This document shows, in pieces, positions 35,219 to 44,841 of a stretch of 64,000 bases of DNA (its first letter is position 1; every line of letters starts with the position of its first letter). The stretch is from the NCBI GenBank assembly GCA_965204695.1, contig OZ242007.1, positions 4,650,001 through 4,714,000 of the forward strand, written 5' to 3'. Under the pieces are notes generated by a model. That model saw nothing but the letters and a program-made list of their open reading frames with translations, made no database searches and was not told where the DNA came from. Origin of the DNA: JAHEKD01 sp965204695 (lineage in GTDB: Bacteria; Pseudomonadota; Gammaproteobacteria; Arenicellales; JAHEKD01). The position numbers were made by a program, and so were the translations under genes.

Positions 35219-37899
35219 CTACACTGATCTGTCAAAACGAAAAACGGCGTAAAGAGGTTAGAAAAAAACCAAGGTTATTAGGGCTGGATTACCTTGAAGT
35301 CGGCAACATTGATGCAATAGGAACCAGTTTGAATGAGCAACGAGTTTTGCGGGTTTATTTTCTGGGCAAGGCAGATGTAGATCTCGATAAATCGAATATC
35401 ATCATTGAAGGTGGCCGCAGGATTCGAGATATTAAAGTTCAGGATGTTCAGATTCATCATCATCAAACAGCTGAACTCGACGACTATATGCTGGTCACTG
35501 TCGACAAGGCTGGTGATTTTTCAACGTATATGCTTAAAGTAGTGAAAAAAATACAAGGCGATGAACCAGGTACTTATGATTGGGTTAGACATGCTCAGTT
35601 TGATTCGCGCTATGACCGTATTGAATTTAATTTTAAAGCCGACTGCCCCAGTGATCTGGATTGCAAGCAGGAAGCCATATGTCCACCGGAAGTACTACCA
35701 GAACCTGATATTAACTATCTGGCCAAAGACTATGCCAGTTTTCGGAAGCTGATTTTTGACCGTATGGCTTTGACCATGCCGAATTGGAAAGAGCGTCATG
35801 CGCCCGACATTGGGGTGACCCTGGTGGAATTGTTGGCCTATGTCGGTGATCATTTAAGTTACTACCAGGATGCGGTTGCCACCGAAGCTTACCTGGATAC
35901 AGCACGTAAACGTAAATCGGTGCGCCGTCATGCCCGTTTGGTGGATTATGTCATGCATGAAGGTTGTAATGCTCGTGCTTGGCTGTGTTTGCAAACCGAA
36001 CAGGATCAACCTCTAAAGCTTGAGGAAATATTTTTTATTACCGGTTCCGATGATCGCTTGCCCGCCGGTGGCAATATTTTATCAACGGATGATCTGCGTC
36101 AACTGCAGATCGATTCCTATGAAGTGTTTGAGCCGGTAAAAAGCGATGATAGGAATATTCAACTCTATAAGAGTCACAATGTTATTAAGTTCTACACATG
36201 GGGTGACAGCGAGTGTTGCCTGGCCAAAGGCGCTACAAGTGCCACTTTGGCCGGTGAATTAATTATTGGAGAAGAAGCTCCTGAAGAAAATCCATGTCCT
36301 GAAGAACCTGTGCAAGAAAACGGTAAAGAGGCTCAATATGATAATGCCGAACAGCAAGGTATCGATGATCAGCAGAATAATGGTTCGGATGAACAATTGC
36401 CCAAGCTTCATCTTAAGCCAGGCGATGTGCTTATCTTTGAAGAGGTGAAAGGTCCACAGACCGGCCACCCTGACGATGCTAATCCCAAACATCGCCATGT
36501 AGTTAGGTTGACCCAGGTTGAAGCAGCGATCGATCAGCTCGAGGATAAGCCGGTTGTTGAAGTCCGTTGGGCTGTGGAAGACGCATTACCTTTCCCTTTG
36601 TGTATTTCTGCTTTAGGTCCTGCACCAAAATGCAAAATGATCGAAGATATCAGTGTGGCTTGCGGCAATGTCATATTGGTTGATCACGGTCAACGATTAG
36701 AAGATGAGCCATTGGGGAAAGTGCCTAAAAAAGAAACCATAAAGTGTTGTAAGGCAGAAGGGTTAGTTGGGAATTCAATTATTGTCCCAGCGATTTATGG
36801 GCCAAAACTGCAACATGGGCCATTGACTTATCGGCAACCGGTGAATCATCTTTTACCCGCTTCAAAAATGTTGCAGCAAGATGTTCGAAAAGCAATCCCA
36901 CAGATAAAATTAACCAGCTGTGATGAACAGAAAGTAAAAACCAATAAAGAAAAAACAGACAAACAATGGGAGCCTAGACAAGATTTGCTTGCCAGTGGTC
37001 CGGATGATTGCCATTTCGTGGTTGAATTGAACGATGAGGGTATTGCACAGCTACGCTTTGGAAACGATGAGCTGGGCGAACAACCTGATGCAGGATTAAG
37101 TTTTAAAGCAAATTATCGTGTGGGTATTGGTTCAGTGGGTAATGTCGGTGCCAATGCGATATCACACATAATCTCACGTGTGACATTAAGTGGTAAAAAA
37201 ATAAGCGTGCGTAATCCTATGGCAGCGCAAGGTGGCGTTGATCCTGAAGCCATGAGTGAGGTAAAACTATTCGCACCTCATACATTTCGCAAGGATTTAC
37301 AACGTGCTATCACAGCAGACGACTATGCAGCCATTGTTGAGCGTGATTTTAAGGGCCAAATCCAGCGTGCGGCTGCCAAGCTGCGTTGGACGGGTAGCGG
37401 GTACCAGGTATTAATTGCTGTCGATCCATATGGACAAGATCAGGCTAATCCTGATTTGCTGAATGCAATTTCAGCGCATTTGCATCAATTCCGCAGAATA
37501 GGGCATGACTTTGTTGTTAAATCAGCACAACGAGTCGCTTTAGATATTGAGTTACTTATCTGTGTGTCACCCGCTTATCTACGCGGGCATGTTAAAGCGG
37601 AGCTGCTTGATATATTGAGTAATCGAATCTTAATAAACGGTGACCTGGGTTTTTTTCATCCTGACAATTTAACCTTTGGTGAGGGCATCCATTTAAGCCG
37701 ACTGGTCGCAATCGTTCAGAGCATTGCAGGTGTGGACAGTGTACAAGTGAAAAAGCTGCAACGCCTGTTCGAACCGCCGAATCAGGAAATAGAAAACGGA
37801 ATATTACCACTGGGTCCATTTGAAATTGCCAGGTTGGATAATGATCCTAGTCTTCCTGAAAACGGTAAATTGACCTTAACAATGGGGGGTGGACGATGA
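35215..37899 (+). CDS. Baseplate J-like wedge protein 1 (Afp11-like)
   Basis: The 894-residue product belongs to the putative baseplate assembly proteins of eCIS. Signatures are PDINYLAKDYASFRKLIFDRM and HAPDIGVTLVELLAYVGDHLSYYQDAVATEAYL near residues 165-230, and the J-domain block VDPEAMSEVKLFAPHTFR with AITADDYAAI near 675-710. The N-terminal 130 residues are an added beta-rich region. An acidic, low-complexity insert (about 345-400; EEAPEENPCPEEP) interrupts the middle. The protein forms baseplate wedges. Overlaps of 4 nt occur on both sides. Confidence 0.88.
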   Translation: MTTLICQNEKRRKEVRKKPRLLGLDYLEVGNIDAIGTSLNEQRVLRVYFLGKADVDLDKSNIIIEGGRRIRDIKVQDVQIHHHQTAELDDYMLVTVDKAGDFSTYMLKVVKKIQGDEPGTYDWVRHAQFDSRYDRIEFNFKADCPSDLDCKQEAICPPEVLPEPDINYLAKDYASFRKLIFDRMALTMPNWKERHAPDIGVTLVELLAYVGDHLSYYQDAVATEAYLDTARKRKSVRRHARLVDYVMHEGCNARAWLCLQTEQDQPLKLEEIFFITGSDDRLPAGGNILSTDDLRQLQIDSYEVFEPVKSDDRNIQLYKSHNVIKFYTWGDSECCLAKGATSATLAGELIIGEEAPEENPCPEEPVQENGKEAQYDNAEQQGIDDQQNNGSDEQLPKLHLKPGDVLIFEEVKGPQTGHPDDANPKHRHVVRLTQVEAAIDQLEDKPVVEVRWAVEDALPFPLCISALGPAPKCKMIEDISVACGNVILVDHGQRLEDEPLGKVPKKETIKCCKAEGLVGNSIIVPAIYGPKLQHGPLTYRQPVNHLLPASKMLQQDVRKAIPQIKLTSCDEQKVKTNKEKTDKQWEPRQDLLASGPDDCHFVVELNDEGIAQLRFGNDELGEQPDAGLSFKANYRVGIGSVGNVGANAISHIISRVTLSGKKISVRNPMAAQGGVDPEAMSEVKLFAPHTFRKDLQRAITADDYAAIVERDFKGQIQRAAAKLRWTGSGYQVLIAVDPYGQDQANPDLLNAISAHLHQFRRIGHDFVVKSAQRVALDIELLICVSPAYLRGHVKAELLDILSNRILINGDLGFFHPDNLTFGEGIHLSRLVAIVQSIAGVDSVQVKKLQRLFEPPNQEIENGILPLGPFEIARLDNDPSLPENGKLTLTMGGGR

Positions 37900-40800
37900 A
37901 TGCCAAGTGCTGTGACTGTTGCCATCCTGAACCAACAGACTCTCGAATCTGCAGTTGTTGTGATGGAATAGAAAAATTAACCCCAATATCGACTTACAAT
38001 CGCCCCGGGTTGGATGAAATAAATTATCGAATTGGTAGACATGGCAGTTTTATGCAAACCATGCAAGCCTGCTTATCTAGCAGTGAATACCCGAAACTAG
38101 CAGAATTGACCACCCGTGATACTAATGATCCGTCAATCGCATTATTGGACGCCTGGGCGACAGTGGCGGATGTGTTGACTTTTTATCAGGAGCGTATCGC
38201 TAATGAAGGATATTTACGCACCGCAACTGAACGGCGCTCTGTGTTGGAGTTGGCCCGCCTAGTAGGTTATCGGCTTCGTCCGGGTGTGGCCTCAAGTGTG
38301 TATTTGGCGTACACATTGGACGAAAACGCTGAAAATGAGGTGACCATTCCTGCCGGTAGTCGTGCGCAAAGTGTTCCCGAGCCAGATGAACTGCCGCAGG
38401 TATTTGAAACCAGCGATGACTTAAAAGCCCGCCTGAAGTGGAATAATCTAAAGCCAAGACTGACTCAACCTCAATCAGAAGATTCAATAAAAGGAATTAT
38501 TAAAGAATCAATAGATCCTGATCATAATACCAAGCGACCGTCAACTGCCAGACCTAAAGTTCTTGGCCCCAGGGTGTATTTAAAAGGCATTAATACAAAC
38601 TTGAGAATCAATGATCCTTTACTTGTTGATTTTGGGGGTGAAAAGCCAAATTTCGCTCGTGTGGTTGAGATTTTTCCCGATCCTATAGCAGACCATACAT
38701 TGGTCACATTAGAATTAAACAATCAACAGGGCAGACTGAATGACCCTGCAGAGGCAGATTATTCTGCTGCCGATTTGCTGGAAGATTTGACACTGCAACC
38801 GTCACTTCAACCACGCGGTTCACTGCGATTATCACGCACTCTTAAGGAGCAATTCGAACCAAGATCGGGTACGGGTTATCGTCTTGCTGCCGCATTTTCT
38901 CCTGTCTTGCAAGATTCATTAACTGATGCGGTGAGTAATGCAAATGTGACAGATCCGACTAAAATAAAAGTCTTTGCCTTACGTTTAGAGGCACCGTTAT
39001 TTGGCCATAACGTTCCAAGAAGAACAAAAATCAATATTGATACTGGGGTAATTGAAGATGCAGGAGATTGGCCAGTCATTCAACACATGGGCGACAATGT
39101 AAATTTTTCACATGAAAATGAAACTAGTGTATTTTTAGATAACCGCTATGATGGAATTCAACTAAATAGTTGGATAGTAATAGAAACTCAGCTGACTGAA
39201 CGTTTAACAGATAAAAAATCATTTATTGTTAAAGCAAGTAAAGTAGATGCTTCACAACATAAATCAAGATATGGGATATCAGGACCCACGACATATATAG
39301 AACTAGATTTTCTTAATCCTCAAGAAACTCCTAAAGAAAATAGGTGGATAAAAATTTTTAACTATGATGTCCAGCCACCAGTAATCAAAGAAGCATCGGA
39401 GGAAAATGGAGAGATAAAGTTTCCTGACGATTTTAATGCAGTCCGATCCACAACCGTTTATGCTCAGCCTGAAGAGCTTGAGCTTGCCGAGGAGCCAATT
39501 GAGTTTCCAATTTGTGGCGGCTCAAATGACCTCATCGAACTCGATGGATTTTATGAAGACCTGGAATCCGGGCGTTGGGTGATTGTTTCGGGTGAAAGGG
39601 AGATTCAGGGAACATCAGGAGTTCGATTTAGCGAGCTGGCCATGTTGAGTTCAGTCACCCATGATATATGTTATCAGGAGCAAACTAAAATCACTGACAA
39701 TCAAGAAGGTGAAGAGATTGAAGTAAAAGAGTTAGTCGGTAGTGAAGATGAAAAAATACATACCTTTATTAAACTGGCCGAAGATCTGAATTATTGTTTC
39801 AAACGTGACACGATTACGATTTATGGCAATGTCGCTAAAGCGACTCACGGCGAAACCCGCCAGGAAGTATTAGGCAGTGGTGACGGCGCTCAGGCACTCC
39901 AATCATTTGAGCTTAAGCAATTTCCATTAACACATGTATCAGCTTCCAATCCATCAGGTGTTGACAGTACTTTAAAAGCTTTTGTTAACGATGTTCGCTG
40001 GCATGAAACACCTACGCTGGCTGATCGGCAGCCCACAGATCGAAACTTTATTACTCAAACGGACAACAAAGATAAAACCAAAATCATTTTTGGTGATGGC
40101 AACAAAGGCTCCAGAGTGCCAAGTGGTATTGAAAATATCAGTACCGAATACCGTAGCGGTATCGGAAAACCCGGCAATGTTAAAGCCGAACAGATTTCAC
40201 TATTACAAACCAAACCTTTGGGTGTAAAAGACGTGATTAATCCACTCAGAGCGTCCGGTGGTGCAGATCGGGAGAATATCAATCAGGCTAGAAAAAATGC
40301 ACCTTTGGCTATTAAAGCACTCGACCGGCTGGTTTCAGTTAGTGATTATGAGGATTTTTCCCGTACTTATGCGGGGATTGGTAAAGCGAGTGCTGTTGAG
40401 CTCAGTGACGGGCAGCGCGAAGTTGTTTATGTCACCATCGCTGGGTCAGATGATATTCCCATTGACGAAACGTCCGACTTATACAGAAATTTACGTAGTG
40501 CGTTGCATGAGTTCGGTGATTTGCATCAACCCATTCAACTTGCCATTCGGGAATTGGTGCTGATGGTGATTAGTGCCCGAATTCGAATTCAAGCAAATTA
40601 TCAATGGGAAAGTGTGGCAATGCAATTGCGAGAAACCCTGTTAAATAAATTTAGTTTCGATAGCCGTGAACTGGGCCAAGATGTGTTCTTAAGTGAAGTA
40701 ATCAGTGTGATGCAAGCAGTGCGGGGTGTTGAATATGTGGATGTCGATGTGTTTGGAGGCGTGCCTGAAAAGGCTGTACATGAAGTAACGATAAACGGCG

Positions 40801-41042
40801 AAACCAGACTTGCCAGAAGGTTGCAAACTCCTGAAGAAATTTCGCAATCAGTACAAGCTCTTTTAGATGACAGTAATGACAACACGGGATTGAACCAACA
40901 CATTATCGTTAATGCTACCAGCACACTCATGAATAACCATAATACAAGCTTGCAATCGGTGCCGATTCAACCTGCACAACTTGCATATTTGACTCCAAAT
41001 GTTCCGGAGACATTAATCTTAAATCAAATAACAGAGCAATGA
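37896..41042 (+). CDS. Baseplate J-like wedge protein 2 (Afp12-like)
   Basis: The 1048-residue product begins with a Cys-rich segment (CCDCCHPEP, CSCCDGIEKLTP) that could bind zinc. The conserved wedge core follows: DPSIALLDAWATVADVLTFYQERIANEGYLRTATERRSVLELARLVGYRL at about 75-130 (only shown here as landmarks DAWATVADVLTFYQERI and RLVGYRLRPG). The C-terminal J domain lies at about 770-960 (LRASGGADRENINQARKNAP, SVSDYEDFSRTYAG). It is the second wedge subunit and pairs with the preceding protein. The start overlaps the previous stop by 4 nt. Confidence 0.88.
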   Translation: MNAKCCDCCHPEPTDSRICSCCDGIEKLTPISTYNRPGLDEINYRIGRHGSFMQTMQACLSSSEYPKLAELTTRDTNDPSIALLDAWATVADVLTFYQERIANEGYLRTATERRSVLELARLVGYRLRPGVASSVYLAYTLDENAENEVTIPAGSRAQSVPEPDELPQVFETSDDLKARLKWNNLKPRLTQPQSEDSIKGIIKESIDPDHNTKRPSTARPKVLGPRVYLKGINTNLRINDPLLVDFGGEKPNFARVVEIFPDPIADHTLVTLELNNQQGRLNDPAEADYSAADLLEDLTLQPSLQPRGSLRLSRTLKEQFEPRSGTGYRLAAAFSPVLQDSLTDAVSNANVTDPTKIKVFALRLEAPLFGHNVPRRTKINIDTGVIEDAGDWPVIQHMGDNVNFSHENETSVFLDNRYDGIQLNSWIVIETQLTERLTDKKSFIVKASKVDASQHKSRYGISGPTTYIELDFLNPQETPKENRWIKIFNYDVQPPVIKEASEENGEIKFPDDFNAVRSTTVYAQPEELELAEEPIEFPICGGSNDLIELDGFYEDLESGRWVIVSGEREIQGTSGVRFSELAMLSSVTHDICYQEQTKITDNQEGEEIEVKELVGSEDEKIHTFIKLAEDLNYCFKRDTITIYGNVAKATHGETRQEVLGSGDGAQALQSFELKQFPLTHVSASNPSGVDSTLKAFVNDVRWHETPTLADRQPTDRNFITQTDNKDKTKIIFGDGNKGSRVPSGIENISTEYRSGIGKPGNVKAEQISLLQTKPLGVKDVINPLRASGGADRENINQARKNAPLAIKALDRLVSVSDYEDFSRTYAGIGKASAVELSDGQREVVYVTIAGSDDIPIDETSDLYRNLRSALHEFGDLHQPIQLAIRELVLMVISARIRIQANYQWESVAMQLRETLLNKFSFDSRELGQDVFLSEVISVMQAVRGVEYVDVDVFGGVPEKAVHEVTINGETRLARRLQTPEEISQSVQALLDDSNDNTGLNQHIIVNATSTLMNNHNTSLQSVPIQPAQLAYLTPNVPETLILNQITEQ

Positions 41043-43348
41043 ACACAATAAACGATAAAAGAAAAGATCGCCTCTATGAATTACTGCCGGTTGTTCACCG
41101 TATGCGTGATGTTAAGCAGGGTGAACCACTCAAAGCACTGTTGAGTGTTATCAGTGAGCAGGTAAATTTGCTCGAGGATGATATTTCACAGCTTTACGAA
41201 AACTGGTTTATCGAAACGTGTGAAGATTGGGTCGTTCCATACATTGGGGAACTGGTGGGCTATCAGCCGGTTCACGAAGCGGGTGAACCATCTAATGCCA
41301 GTACATTACAGGCCCAATTGCGAAACAAAATATTGATTCCACGCCGGGAAGTGGCGAATACCATCCGCTATCGCCGCCGTAAAGGCACACTTGCATTGCT
41401 AGAATTATTGGCTGGCGATGTGGCCGGCTGGCCAGCCCGGGCAGTGGAATTTTATAAACTATTGTCGCAAACCCAGTCAATTAATTGTCTACAGCAAAAC
41501 CGGGGTCGGACGGTTGATGTTCGTGATGTAAATTCTTTGGAGTTACTTTGCAGCCCTTTTGATGTTATTGCTCACAATATTGATGTAAGACGAATAAACT
41601 CAAAACATTCTCAAGCTAGACATAATATTCCCAGTGTCGGTGTGTTCATATGCCGATTGAAATCTTATTCGGTCACAAGTTCAACTGCCTATTGCCAAGA
41701 AGCCGCCGGACCACATTGCTATACCTTTAGTGCTTTAGGAAACGATGCACCGCTTTTCATTAAACCACAACCGGAAGCGAGTCCCACTGATATTGCCGGG
41801 GAGTTAAATTTGCCGGTACCAATTCGAAGACATTTGTTCGAGCAACAAATGAATAGCCTTTACGGTGAGGATAAAAGCCTGCGAATTTGGCGTGTTAAAA
41901 AAAACCAGGTGGATGGTGAGCAAACCGCCGAGTTAATACCCATTCCTATGGAAAATATTATTCCGGCAGATTTAAGTGATTGGCAATACATGCCACAGGC
42001 TAATAAGGTGGCTGTTGATCCTCAGTTAGGCCGGATAATATTTCCACCTCGTCAATTGCCCAAAGATGGTATCCGTGTGAGTTACCACTACGGTTTCAGC
42101 ATGGACATGGGGGGCGGTGAATATGAACGAGAGATTTCTCAAGCTGATAACCCTCAGATTTATACAGTTGGGACACAAGGAGAATTCAAAAAAATCAACA
42201 AAGCACTAGAGAAATGGTGCGCAGATCAACCTCATCACGCCGTTATCGAAATCACCGACAGCAATGTCTACGTCGAGCCTGTGAATGTCAAGTTTCGTAA
42301 AGAGAACCAAAGCTTGCAAATCCGGGCACAAAATCGCCAGCGTCCGATAATCCGTTTGTTAGATTGGCTAACCGATCAACCGGATGCATTAACTGTCAAA
42401 GGCAATGAAAAGAGTTGTTTTATTCTTGATGGCATTACGGTGACGGGCCGTGGTATGCAAATATCAGGTGATCTCTCGGAACTGACGATTCGACACTCTA
42501 CATTAGTACCCGGTTGGGCCTTGGATGGTAACTGTGAACCACTACGAAATCTGGAAGCCAGCATCGAAATCAACAGCCCCGAAGTCTGCGTCAAGATTGA
42601 ACACAGTATTACTGGTGCTATTCAAGTGGATCCGGTTGTAGATTTAGAAGAATCACAACCAGAATATGGGATGTCGGAAAATGGTAAGTCTGAAAAAGAT
42701 ACCAGGACGATACACGAGGAGGCGCAAATAGCGCGATGTGAAGGCATTGGACACAATACCAGGCTCGACCCGATAAGGATCTGTGTGAGTGACAGTATCA
42801 TAGATGCTACTGATCAACGCAAAGAGGCGATTGGTGCACCGGGATGTCCGGTCGCTCATGCTTGTTTGACTATTGTTCGTAGTACTGTCTTCGGCCAGAT
42901 TCAGGTGCACGCCATTGAATTGGGTGAGAATAGTATTTTCAACGGGCGCATTACAGTTGCAAGACGGCAGAAAGGTTGTCTGAGGTTTAGTTACATCACG
43001 CCGCAATCCCACACACCCAGGCGCTTTCGATGTCAACCAGATTTAGTCACTGCACCGATCATAGAGAAATATAAAAACGGAGTCATCTCAGAGTCTGAAA
43101 AAAATATCCAACTGGAACAGGAAAAAAATCGTGTGCGCCCGATTTTCAATAGCATTCGCTATGGCAACCCCACGTATTGCCAACTATCAGAATGTTGCGC
43201 TCAACAGATCACTCAAGGTGCCGATGACGAAGCGGAAATGGGTGTTTTTCATGATCTTTTCCAGCCACAACAGATGGCGAATTTAACAGTTCGCCTGGAT
43301 GAATATTTACCTGCAAAAATGGATGTTGGCATAATTAAAATAAACTAG
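41039..43348 (+). CDS. Tail protein I-like wedge protein with beta-helix extension
   Basis: The 769-residue product has a tail-protein-I-like N-terminus (about 1-160): RLYELLPVVHRMRD, VNLLEDDISQLYENWFIETC and VVPYIGELVGYQP. In phages this protein joins wedges to tail fibres. The remainder (about 380-720) has repetitive strands (SFILDGITVTGRGMQISGDL) suggestive of a right-handed beta-helix, as in fibres and pectate-lyase folds. It may therefore combine wedge and fibre-like functions, which matters because no separate tail fibre gene was found. It overlaps the J2 gene by 4 nt. Confidence 0.78.
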   Translation: MNTINDKRKDRLYELLPVVHRMRDVKQGEPLKALLSVISEQVNLLEDDISQLYENWFIETCEDWVVPYIGELVGYQPVHEAGEPSNASTLQAQLRNKILIPRREVANTIRYRRRKGTLALLELLAGDVAGWPARAVEFYKLLSQTQSINCLQQNRGRTVDVRDVNSLELLCSPFDVIAHNIDVRRINSKHSQARHNIPSVGVFICRLKSYSVTSSTAYCQEAAGPHCYTFSALGNDAPLFIKPQPEASPTDIAGELNLPVPIRRHLFEQQMNSLYGEDKSLRIWRVKKNQVDGEQTAELIPIPMENIIPADLSDWQYMPQANKVAVDPQLGRIIFPPRQLPKDGIRVSYHYGFSMDMGGGEYEREISQADNPQIYTVGTQGEFKKINKALEKWCADQPHHAVIEITDSNVYVEPVNVKFRKENQSLQIRAQNRQRPIIRLLDWLTDQPDALTVKGNEKSCFILDGITVTGRGMQISGDLSELTIRHSTLVPGWALDGNCEPLRNLEASIEINSPEVCVKIEHSITGAIQVDPVVDLEESQPEYGMSENGKSEKDTRTIHEEAQIARCEGIGHNTRLDPIRICVSDSIIDATDQRKEAIGAPGCPVAHACLTIVRSTVFGQIQVHAIELGENSIFNGRITVARRQKGCLRFSYITPQSHTPRRFRCQPDLVTAPIIEKYKNGVISESEKNIQLEQEKNRVRPIFNSIRYGNPTYCQLSECCAQQITQGADDEAEMGVFHDLFQPQQMANLTVRLDEYLPAKMDVGIIKIN

Positions 43349-43357
43349 GAGGACAAA

Positions 43358-44785
43358 ATGCACGACGATAATTTTACAAAACGCATGCGAGGCGAGTTCA
43401 GGGGTGATTTCACCCGGGATACCTTTGATCCTGACCGACACTATAGCCGTGTGTTAATGCAACAAGGGCGAGTGCAACTCGATTCTGACTGGAACGAACA
43501 AGTTTCTATTTTTACCAACGATATCAGAACATTAATTTGCGGCATTATTGGACCGCATGCGGCACCAAGAGATCCACAATATGGAGACATGGGAACTGAA
43601 TCTTTTAGAGTAAAACCGGAGCCCGATGATGAGCCTAAAAGGTTTTATGTAGCTCAAGGTTGTTATTATGTCAATGGCTTACTGTGTCACAATGCAGGTG
43701 ATCATTATCCAGTCGATGAAGATTTTAGGTTTGACAGTGATCAAGATTACTTGGTCTATCTCGATGTGTTTGAACGGCATGTTAATGCCATACAAGATGA
43801 CTCTATTAGAGAAAAGGCGCTTGGCGGGCCTGACACCTGTAGTCGTGCTGAAATTATCTGGCAGGTTAAGTGGATAAAACATGAAGATCTGGTTAAAGCA
43901 GGTGTTGCTGATGATGTTGCTGACATAGCAGAAATTAATTTCAAAAAAGAGTATGTGGGATTTCTGGATGCATTGAAAAAAGCAAATAGAGTATATCCGG
44001 GAACAGGACGATTGAGCGCCAAAGCCAAAGAAAATGTTGATGATAGCGATCCGTGCCTCACTGCACCTGAGGCTAAATATCGTGGTGTAGAAAATCAGCT
44101 TTATCGGGTTGAAATCCACCGAGGTGGTTCGATACCAGATATGGAAAACGATGCAACAGGTATGACATTCAAATGGTCACGTGAAAACGCATCGGTTAAT
44201 TTCCGAATTATTGCTATCAACGAAAATAAAATCACCTTAGCAGACATGGGTCGTGATGAACGGTTTGGTCTAAAACGAAACGACTGGGTGGAAATTGTAT
44301 ATGATGATTCAAGCTTATTATCCGATCCAACCGACTTAGTCCGAATTCAAGAAATTGATAACGAGGAATTCACGGTAACCTTAGAGACTGCCTCACCGCT
44401 GGACTTCACTACCGTTAAGCATAAACATCCGTATTTACGGCGTTGGGATCAATCCTCCGGTACTGCTAGCGGAATCTCGGTTTCTGGAGGTGCAACTGAC
44501 GAGACTGATTGGATCGAACTCGAGGATGGTGTACAAGTTCAGTTCCTAAAACATGCTGAGGACGGAACCACAAGCATTTACCAAACCGGTGATTATTGGA
44601 TAATTCCGGCACGTGTGGCAACAGGTGATGTTGAATGGCCTAGTTCAGATGATAAGCCGGTTAAGCTGCAAGCACACGGTGTGAAACATTACTATGCACC
44701 ATTGGCTAATATCAGGGTGGATAGCAATCTGAACCTGAGCAGGACTAACGACTTTCGCCGTAAGGTAAATCAGCAGTGGAGTTAG
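43358..44785 (+). CDS. DUF6519 eCIS protein
   Basis: The 475-residue product begins with a DUF6519 signature: GEFRGDFTRDTFDPDRHYSR, LMQQGRVQLDSDWNEQ and IGPHAAPRD. DUF6519 proteins are encoded after the tail-I-like gene in many eCIS operons and are likely part of the baseplate periphery or surface. The C-terminal half is beta-rich. A strong TAGGAGG lies 7 nt before the ATG. It is the last structural gene; the three DUF4157 genes follow after a gap of about 55 nt. Confidence 0.75.
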   Translation: MHDDNFTKRMRGEFRGDFTRDTFDPDRHYSRVLMQQGRVQLDSDWNEQVSIFTNDIRTLICGIIGPHAAPRDPQYGDMGTESFRVKPEPDDEPKRFYVAQGCYYVNGLLCHNAGDHYPVDEDFRFDSDQDYLVYLDVFERHVNAIQDDSIREKALGGPDTCSRAEIIWQVKWIKHEDLVKAGVADDVADIAEINFKKEYVGFLDALKKANRVYPGTGRLSAKAKENVDDSDPCLTAPEAKYRGVENQLYRVEIHRGGSIPDMENDATGMTFKWSRENASVNFRIIAINENKITLADMGRDERFGLKRNDWVEIVYDDSSLLSDPTDLVRIQEIDNEEFTVTLETASPLDFTTVKHKHPYLRRWDQSSGTASGISVSGGATDETDWIELEDGVQVQFLKHAEDGTTSIYQTGDYWIIPARVATGDVEWPSSDDKPVKLQAHGVKHYYAPLANIRVDSNLNLSRTNDFRRKVNQQWS

Positions 44786-44841
44786 TTAGCTAAAAATAAT
44801 ATTTAAAGTGGAGTTGAAAATGAAAGACTCATAATTTGGCG

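Noticed and set aside
22477..44785. Prophage interpretation of the tail genes
   Set aside because: There are no capsid, portal, terminase or lysis genes. The AAA+ ATPase, DUF4255, DUF4157 and DUF6519 genes are characteristic of eCIS, and no integrase is attached to this locus.
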